Source of the DNA: Paramyrothecium sp. XJ0827
Taxonomy: Eukaryota > Ascomycota > Sordariomycetes > Hypocreales > Stachybotryaceae
Assembly: GCA_020881915.1 (NCBI GenBank)
Contig: JAJFPB010000003.1
Coordinates: 930,001 to 994,000 of the forward strand
Direction: 5' to 3'
Length of the DNA stretch: 64,000 nucleotides
The translations under genes and the position numbers were made by a program. The notes beneath the pieces were generated by a model. That model was given only the letters and a program-made list of their open reading frames with translations. It had not been told where the DNA came from and did no database searches. Of this stretch, positions 24,519-35,287 are shown in pieces; the stretch's first letter is position 1; the number at the start of each line of letters is the position of its first letter.

Positions 24519-25328
24519 ATGTCTTTTTCCAATGCAAAAGTGCTCTCCACGGAGCCATTGGTAGGCTTCTTCTCTGCTCCCCCTCTTCACATTACATGCA
24601 CTAACAACCAAAAGACCGAAGCTGACTCCCGCTGGATCAAACTCGTCAAGTGAGCCTCTCACCTAGCCTACCTTTACATGCATCAACATTCTTCACCCTC
24701 GTCTTCACTCACAACTCACCCGCCCATTGCCAAAAACCCCCCTAATTCGTGCACTCACTCACTCACACAACCACCCCTCCCCTCCCACAGGATCAACTAC
24801 CAAGACGCCCACGCCTCCCCGCGCGCCTGGGAGTCCGCCGAGCGCCGCACCCGCCCCAAGACCAGCACCATCGACGCCGTCGGCATCGTCGCCCTCATCC
24901 CGCGCGGCGGCCAGACGCACATCGTCCTGCAGAAGCAGTACCGCGCCCCCGTCGACCGCGTGTGCATCGAGGTCCCCGCGGGGCTCGTCGACGCCGGCGA
25001 GACGGCCGAGGCCGCCGCACTCCGCGAGCTGCGCGAGGAGACGGGCTACGTGGGCACCATCGACGAGGCCTCGCCCATCATGTTCAACGACCCGGGCTTC
25101 TGCAACACCAACCTCCGCATGGTCCACGTCTCCATCGACCCGGACCGCCCTGAAAACCAAGACCCCAAGCCCCAGCTCGAGGAGGACGAGTTCATCGAGT
25201 GCTTCACCGTCCCGCTCGCCACCTTGTGGGACGAGTGCCAGCGCCTCGAAGCCGAAGGCTACGCCATCGACGCGCGCGTCTGCACCCTGGCCGAGGGTAT
25301 CCTGCTCGCTCAGCGGTTCAAGCTGTGA
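24519..25328 (+). CDS. ysa1: ADP-ribose pyrophosphatase, Nudix family (YSA1/NUDT5-like)
   Basis: Hydrolyses ADP-ribose (and ADP-sugars) to AMP and ribose-5-phosphate; cytosolic or nuclear, clearing NAD breakdown products. Exons 24519-24560 (MSFSNAKVLSTEPL), 24615-24649 (TEADSRWIKLV) and 24791-25328 join in frame to 204 aa, the size of yeast and human relatives. Intron 1 has a CACTAAC branch. Intron 2 is long (141 nt) and ends CCCACAG. The Nudix box GX5EX7REUXEEXGU is complete at residues 90-112: G-LVDAG-E...RELREETGYV. It is preceded by the family signature QYRAPVDRVCIEVPAG. GC-rich third positions in exon 3 open many false frames. It converges on a second Nudix gene whose stop lies 111 bp away. 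Confidence 0.92.
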
Positions 25329-25439
25329 AGGTTTTTCCCTTTTGCCCACAATCTTCTCGCACACACTGGCATCGCAGGACGGCGTTGTTGTAATAGATTA
25401 GACCAATACTCCATGTAACGAAGACACAAGACTAGACCA

Positions 25440-26315
25440 TCACAGCTTACCCTCCCGTCGCAGACCCTCCCAAAGTGCCAGCGCCGAGAGACATTTTGCA
25501 TCCCTCGCACCCTCTCTCCAGAGATCTTTCATCGGCACCACCTTGAGCGTGATCTTCTCCCCGTGGTCCCGTAGGCCCGTCAGCCGTCCGCTCCACTCCC
25601 GCAGCTGACTCCTGGGAATCCGCCTTTCATGACTGTATAGCGTGACGTACTCATCGCAACCACCCGGGCTGGGGAATATGGCTGCCGCAAGCCCTTCGTC
25701 AGTCTCTGCATTCTCGCCCGGCGTAGCCATCTCGCTCAGACACTTCAGGTCGTCCTCTTCAATCGTGATGCCAAGCTCCTCCTCGATCTCCTTGGCTGCC
25801 GCACCCTTGAAGCTCCCCGCATCATCGACCATGCCGGCCGGTAGCTCTACAAAGCCCAGGCTGCCCGCAGGGACCCGCGCCTGCACCGTCAGCACGGCGT
25901 ACCGCTCGTCTGAGTCTTGCGCCACGTCGTCGGGTACCAAGATGAAGAGCACAGCGACGCTAGGCCCGCGCAGCAGTGCCGCAGCCGGGAGGTGCTCGCC
26001 GGCGCCGTTGGTGACAGACGCCGTGAGCTTGACGAAGCCCAGCCTGCCGCCTCCGAACTGGTCAAACGACTGCACGGTGATTGAGCGGAGGGCGTAGGGA
26101 TCCGAGTGGAACGGGTGAGACTTGCTGGACTGAAGACCAAACGCTTTTGTCAGGGTTTCGATCCAGTTCTAATCAAGTGTCAGAAAGTTGCGCAATCGCA
26201 CCTAGCGAGAGATTTGAGCTACCGTGAAAGGCTTGAACCCTTGGAGTTGGTCCTGCGACAGCCCATCCGGCAGAGTGACGGGAACGCCCTGCGGTTTGAG
26301 TGTGAACTGAGACAT
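25440..26315 (-). CDS. Nudix hydrolase, ADP-sugar/UDP-sugar diphosphatase-like (NUDT14/NUDX14 type)
   Basis: Probably cleaves nucleoside-diphosphate sugars. Exons 26315-26223 (starting MSQFTLKPQGVPV) and 26168-25440 (starting NWIETLTKAFGL) join in phase 0, giving 273 aa. The Nudix box spans residues 143-165: GMVDDAGSFKGAAAKEIEEELGI. The metal-binding EEE-G core is intact, while Lys replaces the usual Arg of the REUXEE motif. The first Glu of GX5E is missing, and the one-residue-longer GMVDD-x-G-x-F form resembles the plant NUDX14 group. VPAGSLGFVELPAG precedes the box. It is not a paralogue by recent duplication of the neighbouring Nudix gene: the two share only the motif. Substrate not determinable from sequence. 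Confidence 0.88.
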
Positions 26316-26757
26316 GGTTCGCGGAGATGGGCAGTTGTAGAGAGGCAGCCCTGATCGTAAATGAAGGCGGAGTAAATTTAACCTGGTACGAGCGTGGTGG
26401 GTGAGCATAGCTCGCAAGTAAGATTGGAGGTTGTTGTAGGCAAGCACAAGACCAAAACAGAGCTGATTGCTGGATTTGGACATTGGCTCTAATTCGGGTG
26501 TTGACGTCAATCCGCTCGGCCCCATTTCCGCATTGGGTGGTCATTTTGACATGAGCTCAATCACGATAGTCCTTCCAATACCCATCATACATAATTGATG
26601 TATCCATCGCGCTAAATAGTTTTGTATTACATGGCATCCATGCTTCATGTCGTTTATCAGGGCCCTGCCCACAAGATTGTCTCCAAACGCAAACAATCGC
26701 TAAGTGGCCATCTACCACACGTGCAACTCGTAAACTCATGGCCGTAAAAACAAGCAA
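26316..26757. other. spacer, no gene seen
   Basis: Promoter side of the Nudix gene (-) and 3' side of the next gene (-). No supported coding exon. Confidence 0.5.
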
Positions 26758-28045
26758 TTAAACAGCCCAGTAGACGTCAATCTTGACTTTCTCAATATGA
26801 TTCACCCACCCCGGGAACCGCGCCTTGGCCCATATCGTCACCACGTCACCCAGCTTCAGATCCCTCACAAACGACCCGTCGCCGGTCCCCCGGCCCCTGC
26901 CGTTCTCCTCGAGCCGTTGCCCCGCCTCAGAGTCCGGGTCGATGCTGTCTTGGAAGGACCAGGTTACCACGTGGTCCGTCATGTGCCTCTTCATTTTCTT
27001 GTTCCGCTGTATTGTCCACTTGTCGTCCGGCAGCATGGGGAACGTATACTGGTAACCCTTTTCAGCGTCTTCCTGGGGCTCGATTTGTGGTTGGAGCGGC
27101 CGCAGCGCGCACACCGGCAGCGACGGGGCGGTCGAGCTGCGCGTCTTGTAGCGGACATCGTATGTGCATTGTGGATCACCTAGCATTCTGTTAGACATGT
27201 TATTCACCGAAAAGATGGACCGCACTCACACGTCTGATCGGCGTCGAAACGCTCTAGCCCGGCATCGAACCAGGTATACGACTCTCCGTAGTCTGTCCTG
27301 TCTCTGCTTGAACTCCACCCTTGGTCGCGACTCCGAATGGAAAAGACAATCTTCCTCACTGGGCTGGCCAGCACAGGCGCAGGGTAGTCGGCCAGCTTGG
27401 CAAAGAAGTCGGGTTCGCGGGCGCGGCCGAGTGGTTGTGGCTTCGACTCGTTCGTGCAGTAGGCGAGCTCCTCGGCCAACTCCTTGTCCTCATAGATGCC
27501 CGTCAACCCGACAGGGTACGATCGCAGCTTGTGAACAGTTAGCCTTGAAGTCGTCGATGGTATTGGAACGGCCTTACCAAGAACCTATTCTCCCCGGGGC
27601 TAGTTCCACTAACACGCAGCACATCCCGGTGCTCCTCCTGGTAATCCACGTAGTTGCTCGAATGCGCCCAGTACTCGGCAAAGTCGAAAATGGAGTCAAC
27701 GATATCTGGAGGGAGCTTACGCGCCCTGACGAGCATGAGCCTCACCACCACGATGTCGACGGGAGACGGGTGGAAGATTGGCGGCCGGTACTCGGCAAAG
27801 TCCAGGATGGCATCGACAATGTTGGACCGAAGCTTCCTCGCCTTAGCAAGCATGCTGCTGACGACCTCGACATCAGGGGCAGACGGTTGATAGGTTCCCT
27901 CGTTGTTCGTGCTCGCGTTGGGGTCGGAGCCGGAGCCGGAGCCGGGGCCGGTGTTGTTGGCTGCGTTGTCCGGTTGATTCTGCTGGTTCTCCAGGTTCAG
28001 TATGCGGAGTCGGTTGATGACGGACGAGGGGAGGATGTGCGCCAT
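26758..28045 (-). CDS. fungal protein of unknown function with duplicated F-box-like helix motif
   Basis: Exons 28045-27578, 27527-27230 and 27179-26758 join in frame (donor phases 0 and 1; branch sites GCTAAC and TCTAAC) to 395 aa. The first ATG in frame is at 28045; upstream codons stay open but have no ATG. Exon 1 holds two copies, 39 codons apart, of a motif like KLPPDIVDSIFDFAEYW, which resembles the first helix of F-box-like domains. Exon 2 has VRKIVFSIRSRDQGWSS and YTWFDAGLERF, hallmarks of a fungal-specific family whose members carry the RKIVxxxxSxDQGW motif. The C-terminal exon has WTIQRNKKMKRHMTDHVVTW and a GDVVTIWAKARFPGWVNH segment. I recognise the family but no function is known. 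Confidence 0.72.
27671..27855 (-). repeat. 117-bp-spaced internal tandem duplication in coding DNA
   Basis: Copy A at about 27671-27738 and copy B at about 27788-27855 share the start CTCGGCAAAGTC and the run ATGG..TC.AC.AT at the same offset. They encode the two DFAEY motifs, offset by exactly 39 codons. Confidence 0.75.
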
Positions 28046-28947
28046 GATGCGGAGAACGAGGTACAGCGCGACGAGGTATTGAAGTATCAATGAAACAATA
28101 ACGTGGGTGCCAGCGTGAAAGGTTGAGTTGAGTTTCTGGCAGGAGTATAGCAGGTTCGAGAATGACGGAGGCAAAATTAGACGACACGCGCGTTCGCCTA
28201 CGTACGTTCAAGCAAGGGAGGTGAGGTGGTTACGACAAGGCATCCGTATTTCCCCCAAGTTGCTTATCGTCAATCAACTGGTGCTTTGATTGTCCATGTG
28301 GAGCTGACGTCAGGGACCATGGCCCCAAGACCCCGCCAAAGTCCCCACTAGCATTCTGGCGGTGCTGCAGGCGTTATCCGGTCGAGTGCCTCGAGCCATT
28401 TGCTTCAGCTACCTACCCTATAGCACCTTGGTATTTTAGCACCTCACCGCAACTCACCCTTACTCTACTGGCCAATCTCTACAATTTTCTACCCAGGCTG
28501 CTTTTCCCTTTGACAGTTAAGCTAAGAGTATGGATAGAGTTCTTACAATCGGCGCTGCCGACAAGCTTGAAGCGTTATGCTTGGCACTCGCTTGATCAGC
28601 CAGTAAGACGAGGGGTTGCCTGGCTGAGCCTCATTGAGCGAATAGGGGCAGCTGAGCTGGGAAAGAAACAGGCAGAATGAAGAGCAAGTTGACAAAACGG
28701 TGAACAATCTGCGTCGGAGGATGACAGCCCAGCAACGCAATAGCTCGTCAAAGTGATATCGCAATCCAAGACCCGTAAACGCAGGCCACACTCGAGTCTG
28801 TTCAGGCGCACTCGCGGGGAAGGCTTCGTCCAGAGACGCTCGAGATATGATCCCTGCGGTCACTTGTTGACGACCGCGGTAGTGGCTGCTAGGCCGATTC
28901 TCTTGTCTCTCTCTTGATAAAAAAACCCCTTGTCTTGAAAGCAGACC
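28046..28947. promoter_or_regulatory. divergent intergenic region before the NLR
   Basis: A 0.9 kb stretch between two head-to-head genes, so it should hold both promoters. No coding exon or clear TATA element is seen. Confidence 0.4.
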
Positions 28948-31900
28948 ATGGCACAAACGGAGTCTAGTGCCTCTTCCACAGCGCCCGGTCTGGTTCCAGC
29001 TGACCAAGGTATGTTGGACCTGGCTCGTCACAGGAGCCGTCCTACTCCACATTCGACAGAGATCGGATCTAATGGTTAGGAACAGTGACAGACACATTGT
29101 TCCGCATGATACTGGATCAAGTAGCGGAATACGACGTGTTTGGTCACTCAAAATCCCCCAGTATCTTCATCGTCTATGCCCATGATACCCCCACCGAAAC
29201 CGCCGATGCCCACCATGTACATCTTTTCATTGAATGGCTAGGAATTATCCAGTCCCGGACCTTGTCGGACAAGTCACCACTGCCTTTCATAGCTACCCGA
29301 GGAAACGGGTCTGATTCCATTCGGAACATTTTGTCGAACCAATTTTGTTTACTTCCAAAGCGAAACGACTCTCGCGATCCCCGCGTGATTAATAGCGTCG
29401 ACAAGGCCATCGTTTTTGGCTCCGGCCTATTGAGGCGATATTACGAGGACGACTTTACTTCGAAGTTCATTGCGGGCATCCACGAACTATACAGCCAAAG
29501 CCTTCAGGAGTCGCTTGACTCGCATGTGATGCAAGAGGGGATCAGGAAATACGTCGAAGACCAATGCCATTTTGGGGCTTTCCATCACGTCCTTACCGAG
29601 CTTGCGTTCCTCACAATTAGGAAACACGATGCAAAGTACGCGGACCATGGGATTGTCCCCGTCGCACTCGATGGGGAACTCATGGCATACCTTCCTTTTT
29701 TTACCAGCAGTGATCTGGTATTCAAGTTAGCATCGTCAAGCCGAGTGGACCAACACAGACTATTCTTCAAACTTCTGCGGCAGATTTACGCGGCAGAGCA
29801 TGCACTCATCCAAGCAATGGAGAATTGTTACAGGCTTGCTAGCCAGCGATTGGGAGGGAAGGGCTCAACACTAGATACCATTGAGGCGGCTGCACTGGCG
29901 GAATTCCGCGCCGCCCTGCGCAATGATTCGCGAATTCAAAGCGCTGCTTTTCGTGATGACCGACGATTGAAGGAATTGAATGATCGTGAGTCTAGTTATT
30001 TCTGACGTCGTTTGCGTGCTAACGCATCAAAGATTCGGCATTGCTTGAAGTTGACGCTAGAAAGACTCAACTTCTAAAAAATCTTCCGACACTATCCTAT
30101 CACGATTGTAAAGAGCGCAACCCCGAGCGAGTAGAAGGCACATGCATTTGGTTCACAAGCCATCCCTTGTTTCAAAAATGGCAGAATAATGACAGGCTAG
30201 ACCTTCTCTGGGTATCTGCAGACCCTGGCTGTGGAAAATCAGTTTTGGCAAGGCATCTCATTGACAACGTGCTTCCCATGAGCAACGGAGGGGCCATCTG
30301 TTATTTTTTCTTCAAGGATGATTTCGAAGATCAAAGGAATATCTACAGCGCATTGCGATGTCTTCTGCACCAGATCTTCATCCAAAAGCCAGCCCTTTTG
30401 TCCGATAAAGTGCTTGAAAAGTTTGAAAGGGACAGTCAGCTTTTGGCCTCGTTCACTGGACTATGGGACATCCTAATTAGTGTGGCAGCTGAGACTACTG
30501 ACAAGATCACAATGGTCATGGACGCTTTAGACGAGTGCGATGAAGCTGGCCAGCGTCAGCTTTTCCGTGCTTTGGATAAGCTCTACACAGTAGGATCTAC
30601 ATCACGTCTAAAACTCCTCTTGACCAGCCGGCCATACAGCCATATTCAAAGGAGCTTCCAGATACTGGAGAATGATCAGCTCATCATCCACTTGAGCGGC
30701 GAAAAGCAGGCCGAAGTGGATAAAATCGCCAAGGAGATCGACCTTGTCATCAGCGCGAAAGTAGAGGACATCAGCTCTCGTCTTCGTTTCACGACTGAGG
30801 AAAGCGAGCTTATACGCCGAGAGCTATCACAAGTACCCAACAGGACGTATCTATGGGTCCACCTGGTTTTTAGCATCTTGCAAAACACGGTCGACAGCAC
30901 CAAGGGCGGGTTGTCGAAAATTGTTCACAGCCTTCCCGAGACTGTCATGTCAGCGTATGAAAAGATTCTAGGCCGCAGCCAAGACCCGGCACAAGCCAGA
31001 CGGCTGCTTCATATAGTTGTTGCTGCCGAGGAGCCTTTGACTCTGCAGCAAATGGCCACGGCACTAGCCTTGCGGGAAACCCATCAATCTGAGGATCAGC
31101 TAGAGCTCGAACCAGAAGATCGTTTTCGAGAAAATGTCAGAGGCCTTTGCGGGCTTTTTGTGACCATTACAGATTCGAAGGTGTACCTGTTGCATCAGAC
31201 TGCAAGGGAATTCTTGATCCGAACCACGGAAAAAGGTAGCACCATCAATCTCGGCTGGCACCAATCGTTTTACCTGGTGGACTCAAATCGTATTCTTGCA
31301 GAGATTTGCATCTGGTACCTCGCCTTGCGAGAGAGCAGTGACGGCCTGAAAGCATATGCAGCAAAGAACTGGGCAGCTCACCTCCGCAGGGCGCAGGGCG
31401 CAGACACAAGACACCTGATGGCGCTGGCCCAAAGCTTATGCGACGGCGCGTCGACCACACCAGAGCAGTGGTTTACGACGTTTTGGCTCGAGGCTGAGGA
31501 CCTGATTAGACCCGATTTCATGACGTGGTATCGGGCTTCGCTTGGGCTCAAGGTTAAGGAAGATGTCATTCCAAAGCTCAATAGCTTGATGATGGCATCA
31601 TACTTTGGCTTAGAAGATCTGGTGCGCTTCTATTTGCGAGATAGAAAGTGGGAGTTGAGCATGTGCGACGGTACATACCATCAAACTGCCCTGGGATGGG
31701 CTTGCGATGGTGGGCACCGGAACATAGCAGAACTACTTCTGGCAAGTCTCGGCATGGTGAAGAGATGGACGACACAATCGCGCCTTATCAACCCAAAGAA
31801 CCCTGGATTGCCGCCGCTGTTCATCGCTGCCGCAAGAGGCTACAAAGACGTGGTCAAGCTGCTGCTTGGGAAAGGAGCCATCAATGACGCGGGCAGAGGA

Positions 31901-32773
31901 GGTCTCACCGCGCTTCACGCGGCCGTCAGATACGGATATGAAGATATCGTCAAGCTCCTGCTCGAACACGGCGCCAATGCCAACTGCCGCTGTGCCAGCG
32001 ATGGCCGGACGCCCTTGTTTGAAGCCTGTCGAAGCGGTTACAAGGGCATCGTCGTCTTACTTCTGGGCCATGGCGCGGTTGTCAACACGAAAGATAAATT
32101 TGGTCGGGCTCTCATAATTGAGGCTTTCAGTCGCGATGCAGATATTTTCAAGCTCCTTACAGCCGCAGCCAGAAGCGAGCCCTCCAGTCGCGCGGAACGT
32201 ATCCGTTTGCTTGAAGAAGTCGATTGCCTTCTGAATGAGCGTATCTACGTACGGTCTGAAGAACTCAGACGCCATGCTATGCTCTTCCGAGCAGCAGAGA
32301 ATGGAGACGAAGACCTGCTCAGTCGGCTGATCGACAACGATGGAGACAATACAATACATGTCAAAAATGAAAAGGGCCAAACAGTACTATATGTAGCCGC
32401 TTTGAGAGCTCACAAAAGCATGGTCAAGCTCCTGCTCGAGAAAAACAGCCCTGTTGATGCTCGGGATTGGAAAGGCCTCACAGCACTACATGCAGCCGCC
32501 GCGGGAGCTCACCAAAGCATTGTCAAGCTCCTTCTCGACAAGAACAGCCCTATCGACGCCCAGGATAATTTTGGTCAGACGCCACTTCACATAGCGGTTA
32601 GACAAGGCCACGAAGGCGTAGTCCAGGTGCTCCTCGAGCACGGCGCTGCTGTGGGGTTGAAGGACAGGCAAGGTGGAACACCACTAGAGTACAGCGCCGC
32701 TCTGGAGAAGCATTCGAACATCAGGAGGCTATTAGAGGCCAGAAAAGCAAAGGACCTGGAGGATAGCAAATGA
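28948..32773 (+). CDS. NACHT-ankyrin NOD-like receptor with TIR/SEFIR-like N-terminal domain
   Basis: Fungal NLR, the class linked to non-self recognition and programmed cell death; cytosolic. Exons 28948-29008, 29086-29985 and 30033-32773 keep frame (both donors phase 1; branch CTAAT and GCTAAC) and give 1233 aa. The start ATG has good context (ACCATGG). N-terminal domain (about 40-220): IFIVYAHD strand, amphipathic HHVHLFIEWL helix, DKAIVFGS strand and HGIVPVALDG strand, an order like TIR/SEFIR domains. NACHT: Walker A DPGCGKS (about 384-390), Walker B MVMDALDECD (about 481-490), LLLTSRPYS sensor, and the VYLLHQTAREFL segment typical of fungal NACHT proteins. C-terminal ankyrin repeats (about 865-1225; at least seven, e.g. 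GLTALHAAVRYGYEDIVKLL). All NTPase motifs are intact. The N-domain identity is inference; the rest is firm. Confidence 0.9.
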
Positions 32774-33239
32774 AGCACAAATGTTAAGAGGTGGTGTAAG
32801 CCGCCCGCTGAACATTCCCCACCTTCCGGTGCCGGCGCCGACCCCGCCTCTCCCTATCGATAAGTTCGCATCCGGCGCCCCGAGTAGCGCCAAGCGACGC
32901 AATCGCGCTCCCCCCACGCACGTGAAATCGCGCCATGCCGGGCCGTCGGCGTTGTGGCGCACCCAAACTCACCGTAGCTTAGCTTTTTCTTACAGCTCCT
33001 TTTTCCCGCAAGGGCGTAGCTTACAGCAGAGCAGGGTGGTGTGTGGCTTATAAACCGACATAAACCGACATCGCTCCATTGACGGTTTATATTTCGTGCT
33101 TTTTGCGGCAGATAAACGTCCTCCCACCACCACCCCCCAGCACGCCCTTCCCTTCAACTGTTTCTCTCTTCTTTGTCTTTTTCTTGATTCATTCTCAAAC
33201 CTAACACCAAACTAAGAGGAATAAGAAACAAGACCTACG
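32774..33239. promoter_or_regulatory. promoter region of the acetyltransferase gene
   Basis: A 466 bp gap holding a TTATAAA element at 33049-33055 and CT-rich DNA before the start codon. The tandem 10-mer TAAACCGACA occurs twice (33051-33070). An inverted partner CGGTTTAT (33083-33090) forms an 8-bp palindromic half-site pair with ATAAACCG (33060-33067). Confidence 0.45.
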
Positions 33240-34811
33240 ATGAGGTCCCAGAGGTCGCTGGCACGGCGCCTGCACAGCGCCCTGTCGTCCTCGCCCTCGG
33301 CGCCGCTGCACGCCCGCACCGCCTCTCGGGCCGTCGCCGCGCAGCACATGACGGCATCACAGCGACACCTGCACGCCTCGCCCTGCCGCGCCGCCGCCTC
33401 CTCCAACCCCGCCATGGCCTTCCCTTGCCTCGACGCCCTCGAAACCCGCTCCGCCACGCTCGAGGCCCGTCGCCGCGTCGAACCATCCTCCTCCTCTAGC
33501 TCCGGCTCCGGCCCCGAGCCCGAGTACACCTCCGGCGCGGCCCAGACGTACCGCTGCACCGAGCCCCTGCTCCTCGACTGGGGCGGCGTCCTGCCTGAGT
33601 TCGACATCGCCTACGAGACCTGGGGCGAGCCCAACGCCGACCGCTCCAACGTCATCCTCCTCCACACCGGCCTTTCCGCCTCCTCCCACGCCCACTCCAC
33701 CCCCGCCAACCCGGCCCCCGGCTGGTGGGAGCGCTTCATCGGCCCCGGCGCGCCCCTCGACACCGACAAGTACCACGTCGTCTGCACAAACGTCGTCGGC
33801 GGCTGCTACGGCTCCACGGGGCCCGGCAGCCTCGACCCGGCCAACGGCGAGCGCTACGCCACCCGCTTCCCCATCCTCACCCTCGAGGACATGGCCCGCG
33901 CCCAGTTCCGCCTGCTCGACCACCTCGGCGTCGACCGCCTCTACGCCAGCGTCGGCTCCAGCATGGGCGGCATGCTCTCCCTCGCCGCCGGCGTCCTCTT
34001 CCCGGACCGCGTCGGCCGCGTCGTCTCCATCAGCGGCTGCGCCCGCAGCCACCCCTACAGCATCGCCATGCGCCACACCCAGCGCCAGGTCCTCATGATG
34101 GACCCCAACTGGAACCGCGGCTTCTACTACGACCGCGTGCCCCCGCACGCCGGCATGAAGCTCGCCCGCGAGATCGCCACCGTCACCTACCGCTCCGGCC
34201 CGGAGTGGGAGCAGCGCTTCGGCCGCCGGAGGGCTGACCCGGCCAAGCCCCCGGCACTGTGCCCGGACTTCCTCATCGAGACCTACCTCGACCACGCCGG
34301 CGAGAAGTGGTGCCTGAACTACGATGCCAACAGCCTCCTCTACGTCAGCAAGGCCATGGATCTCTTCGACCTCGGCCGCGATAACCAGATCGCCTCCGCC
34401 AACCGCCGCGCCGAGCGCCAGAAGCGCCTCGCCGCCGGCGCCCCCCCCTTCCCCGACAGCGACATCCAGTGCAGCCTCACCCTCCCCTCCAAACCCTACC
34501 AAGAGCAACCCGAATCCCAGTCCGAACAGCCGCCGCAACCCTCCTCTGACGCCGCCTCCTCTCGCCCGCCCGAGGATCTCATCCGGGGCCTCTCGCCGCT
34601 GCGCGACACCCCGACGCTCGTCATGGGCGTCGCCAGCGATATCCTCTTCCCCGCGTGGCAGCAGCGCGAGGTGGCCGAGTCCTTGCGGCTCGCGGGCAAC
34701 CGCAACGTCACACACATGGAGCTGAGCGAGGAGATGAGCCTGTTTGGCCACGACACGTTCCTGCTGGATTTAAAGCACATTGGTGGAAACCTGCGCATGT
34801 TTCTCAACTAG
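33240..34811 (+). CDS. cysA: mitochondrial serine (or homoserine) O-acetyltransferase, MetX-type alpha/beta hydrolase
   Basis: Transfers acetyl from acetyl-CoA to the hydroxyl of serine (cysteine route) or homoserine (methionine route). Single-exon 523 aa, close to the size I recall for Aspergillus CysA, which belongs to this family rather than to bacterial CysE. The first 60 residues are Arg/Ser/Ala-rich with no acidic residue, a mitochondrial presequence. [11 protein letters not shown] forms the oxyanion strand and GGCYGSTGP is the acyltransferase signature. VGSSMGGM holds the nucleophile Ser241, VASDILFP the Asp467, and FGHDTFLLD the His504. A Ser/Pro/Gln insert lies at about 410-450. The C or Y after GGC (here Tyr, often Gln in homoserine enzymes) and the presequence favour serine acetyltransferase, but homoserine cannot be excluded. 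Very high GC opens a long false antisense frame. Confidence 0.85.
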   Translation: MRSQRSLARRLHSALSSSPSAPLHARTASRAVAAQHMTASQRHLHASPCRAAASSNPAMAFPCLDALETRSATLEARRRVEPSSSSSSGSGPEPEYTSGAAQTYRCTEPLLLDWGGVLPEFDIAYETWGEPNADRSNVILLHTGLSASSHAHSTPANPAPGWWERFIGPGAPLDTDKYHVVCTNVVGGCYGSTGPGSLDPANGERYATRFPILTLEDMARAQFRLLDHLGVDRLYASVGSSMGGMLSLAAGVLFPDRVGRVVSISGCARSHPYSIAMRHTQRQVLMMDPNWNRGFYYDRVPPHAGMKLAREIATVTYRSGPEWEQRFGRRRADPAKPPALCPDFLIETYLDHAGEKWCLNYDANSLLYVSKAMDLFDLGRDNQIASANRRAERQKRLAAGAPPFPDSDIQCSLTLPSKPYQEQPESQSEQPPQPSSDAASSRPPEDLIRGLSPLRDTPTLVMGVASDILFPAWQQREVAESLRLAGNRNVTHMELSEEMSLFGHDTFLLDLKHIGGNLRMFLN

Positions 34812-35287
34812 GCGTACGACGCATGCGACAGAACATGTGGTGTAAATTTACGAAAAGAGCTTCCAGCCTGTTTCGGGCGTTTCCCCTTTCACATTACTGG
34901 GTATGATTGTTAGGTCTCCGACAGCTCTCATCGAATTAGGAGCGTGTAATTATTGGAAAGCAGTTTGGTGAGAGGAAATGGAAGAATTTCCTCTTAGTTC
35001 GGAAATTAGAAGAACTATACTCGAAAATATGTACAAAAAAGATCTTGATCAAATGACGTTGGGAGCAATGTGCAATATTTCCATTGACCGCCCCCATGAT
35101 AAAATCGCCGATAGAATCGCTTGTAGTATTGTGTACACGTCTGGTGTTCATACATCATGTAGCTCATTTAACTGGTCTTTTCACATGCAACGTTTCGTTT
35201 GGTCCTGGTCCCCTGTTCTTGTATCGATACGTCCATTGTCACCTGACTCTCAACCATTGGTCACGGAGCACAATCTTCCCCGGGAGA
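34812..35287. other. convergent 3' spacer, no gene seen
   Basis: Lies between the 3' ends of the acetyltransferase (+) and the disordered-protein gene (-). It is AT-richer than either gene and holds both terminator regions. Confidence 0.5.

Noticed and set aside
24727..25401. Other long frames over the YSA1 exon, including a 201-residue antisense one
   Set aside because: Repetitive Ser/Pro/Arg or Gly/Val/Asp translations caused by high GC3; the true frame has the Nudix box.
28543..29151. 202-residue minus-strand frame upstream of the NLR
   Set aside because: Overlaps the NLR first exon and divergent promoter; no motif and poor codon composition.
33357..34751. 464-residue antisense open frame inside the acetyltransferase gene
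   Set aside because: Gly/Ala/Val/Asp-rich translation of the complement of a GC3-rich gene; no motif, and the sense frame has a full catalytic triad.
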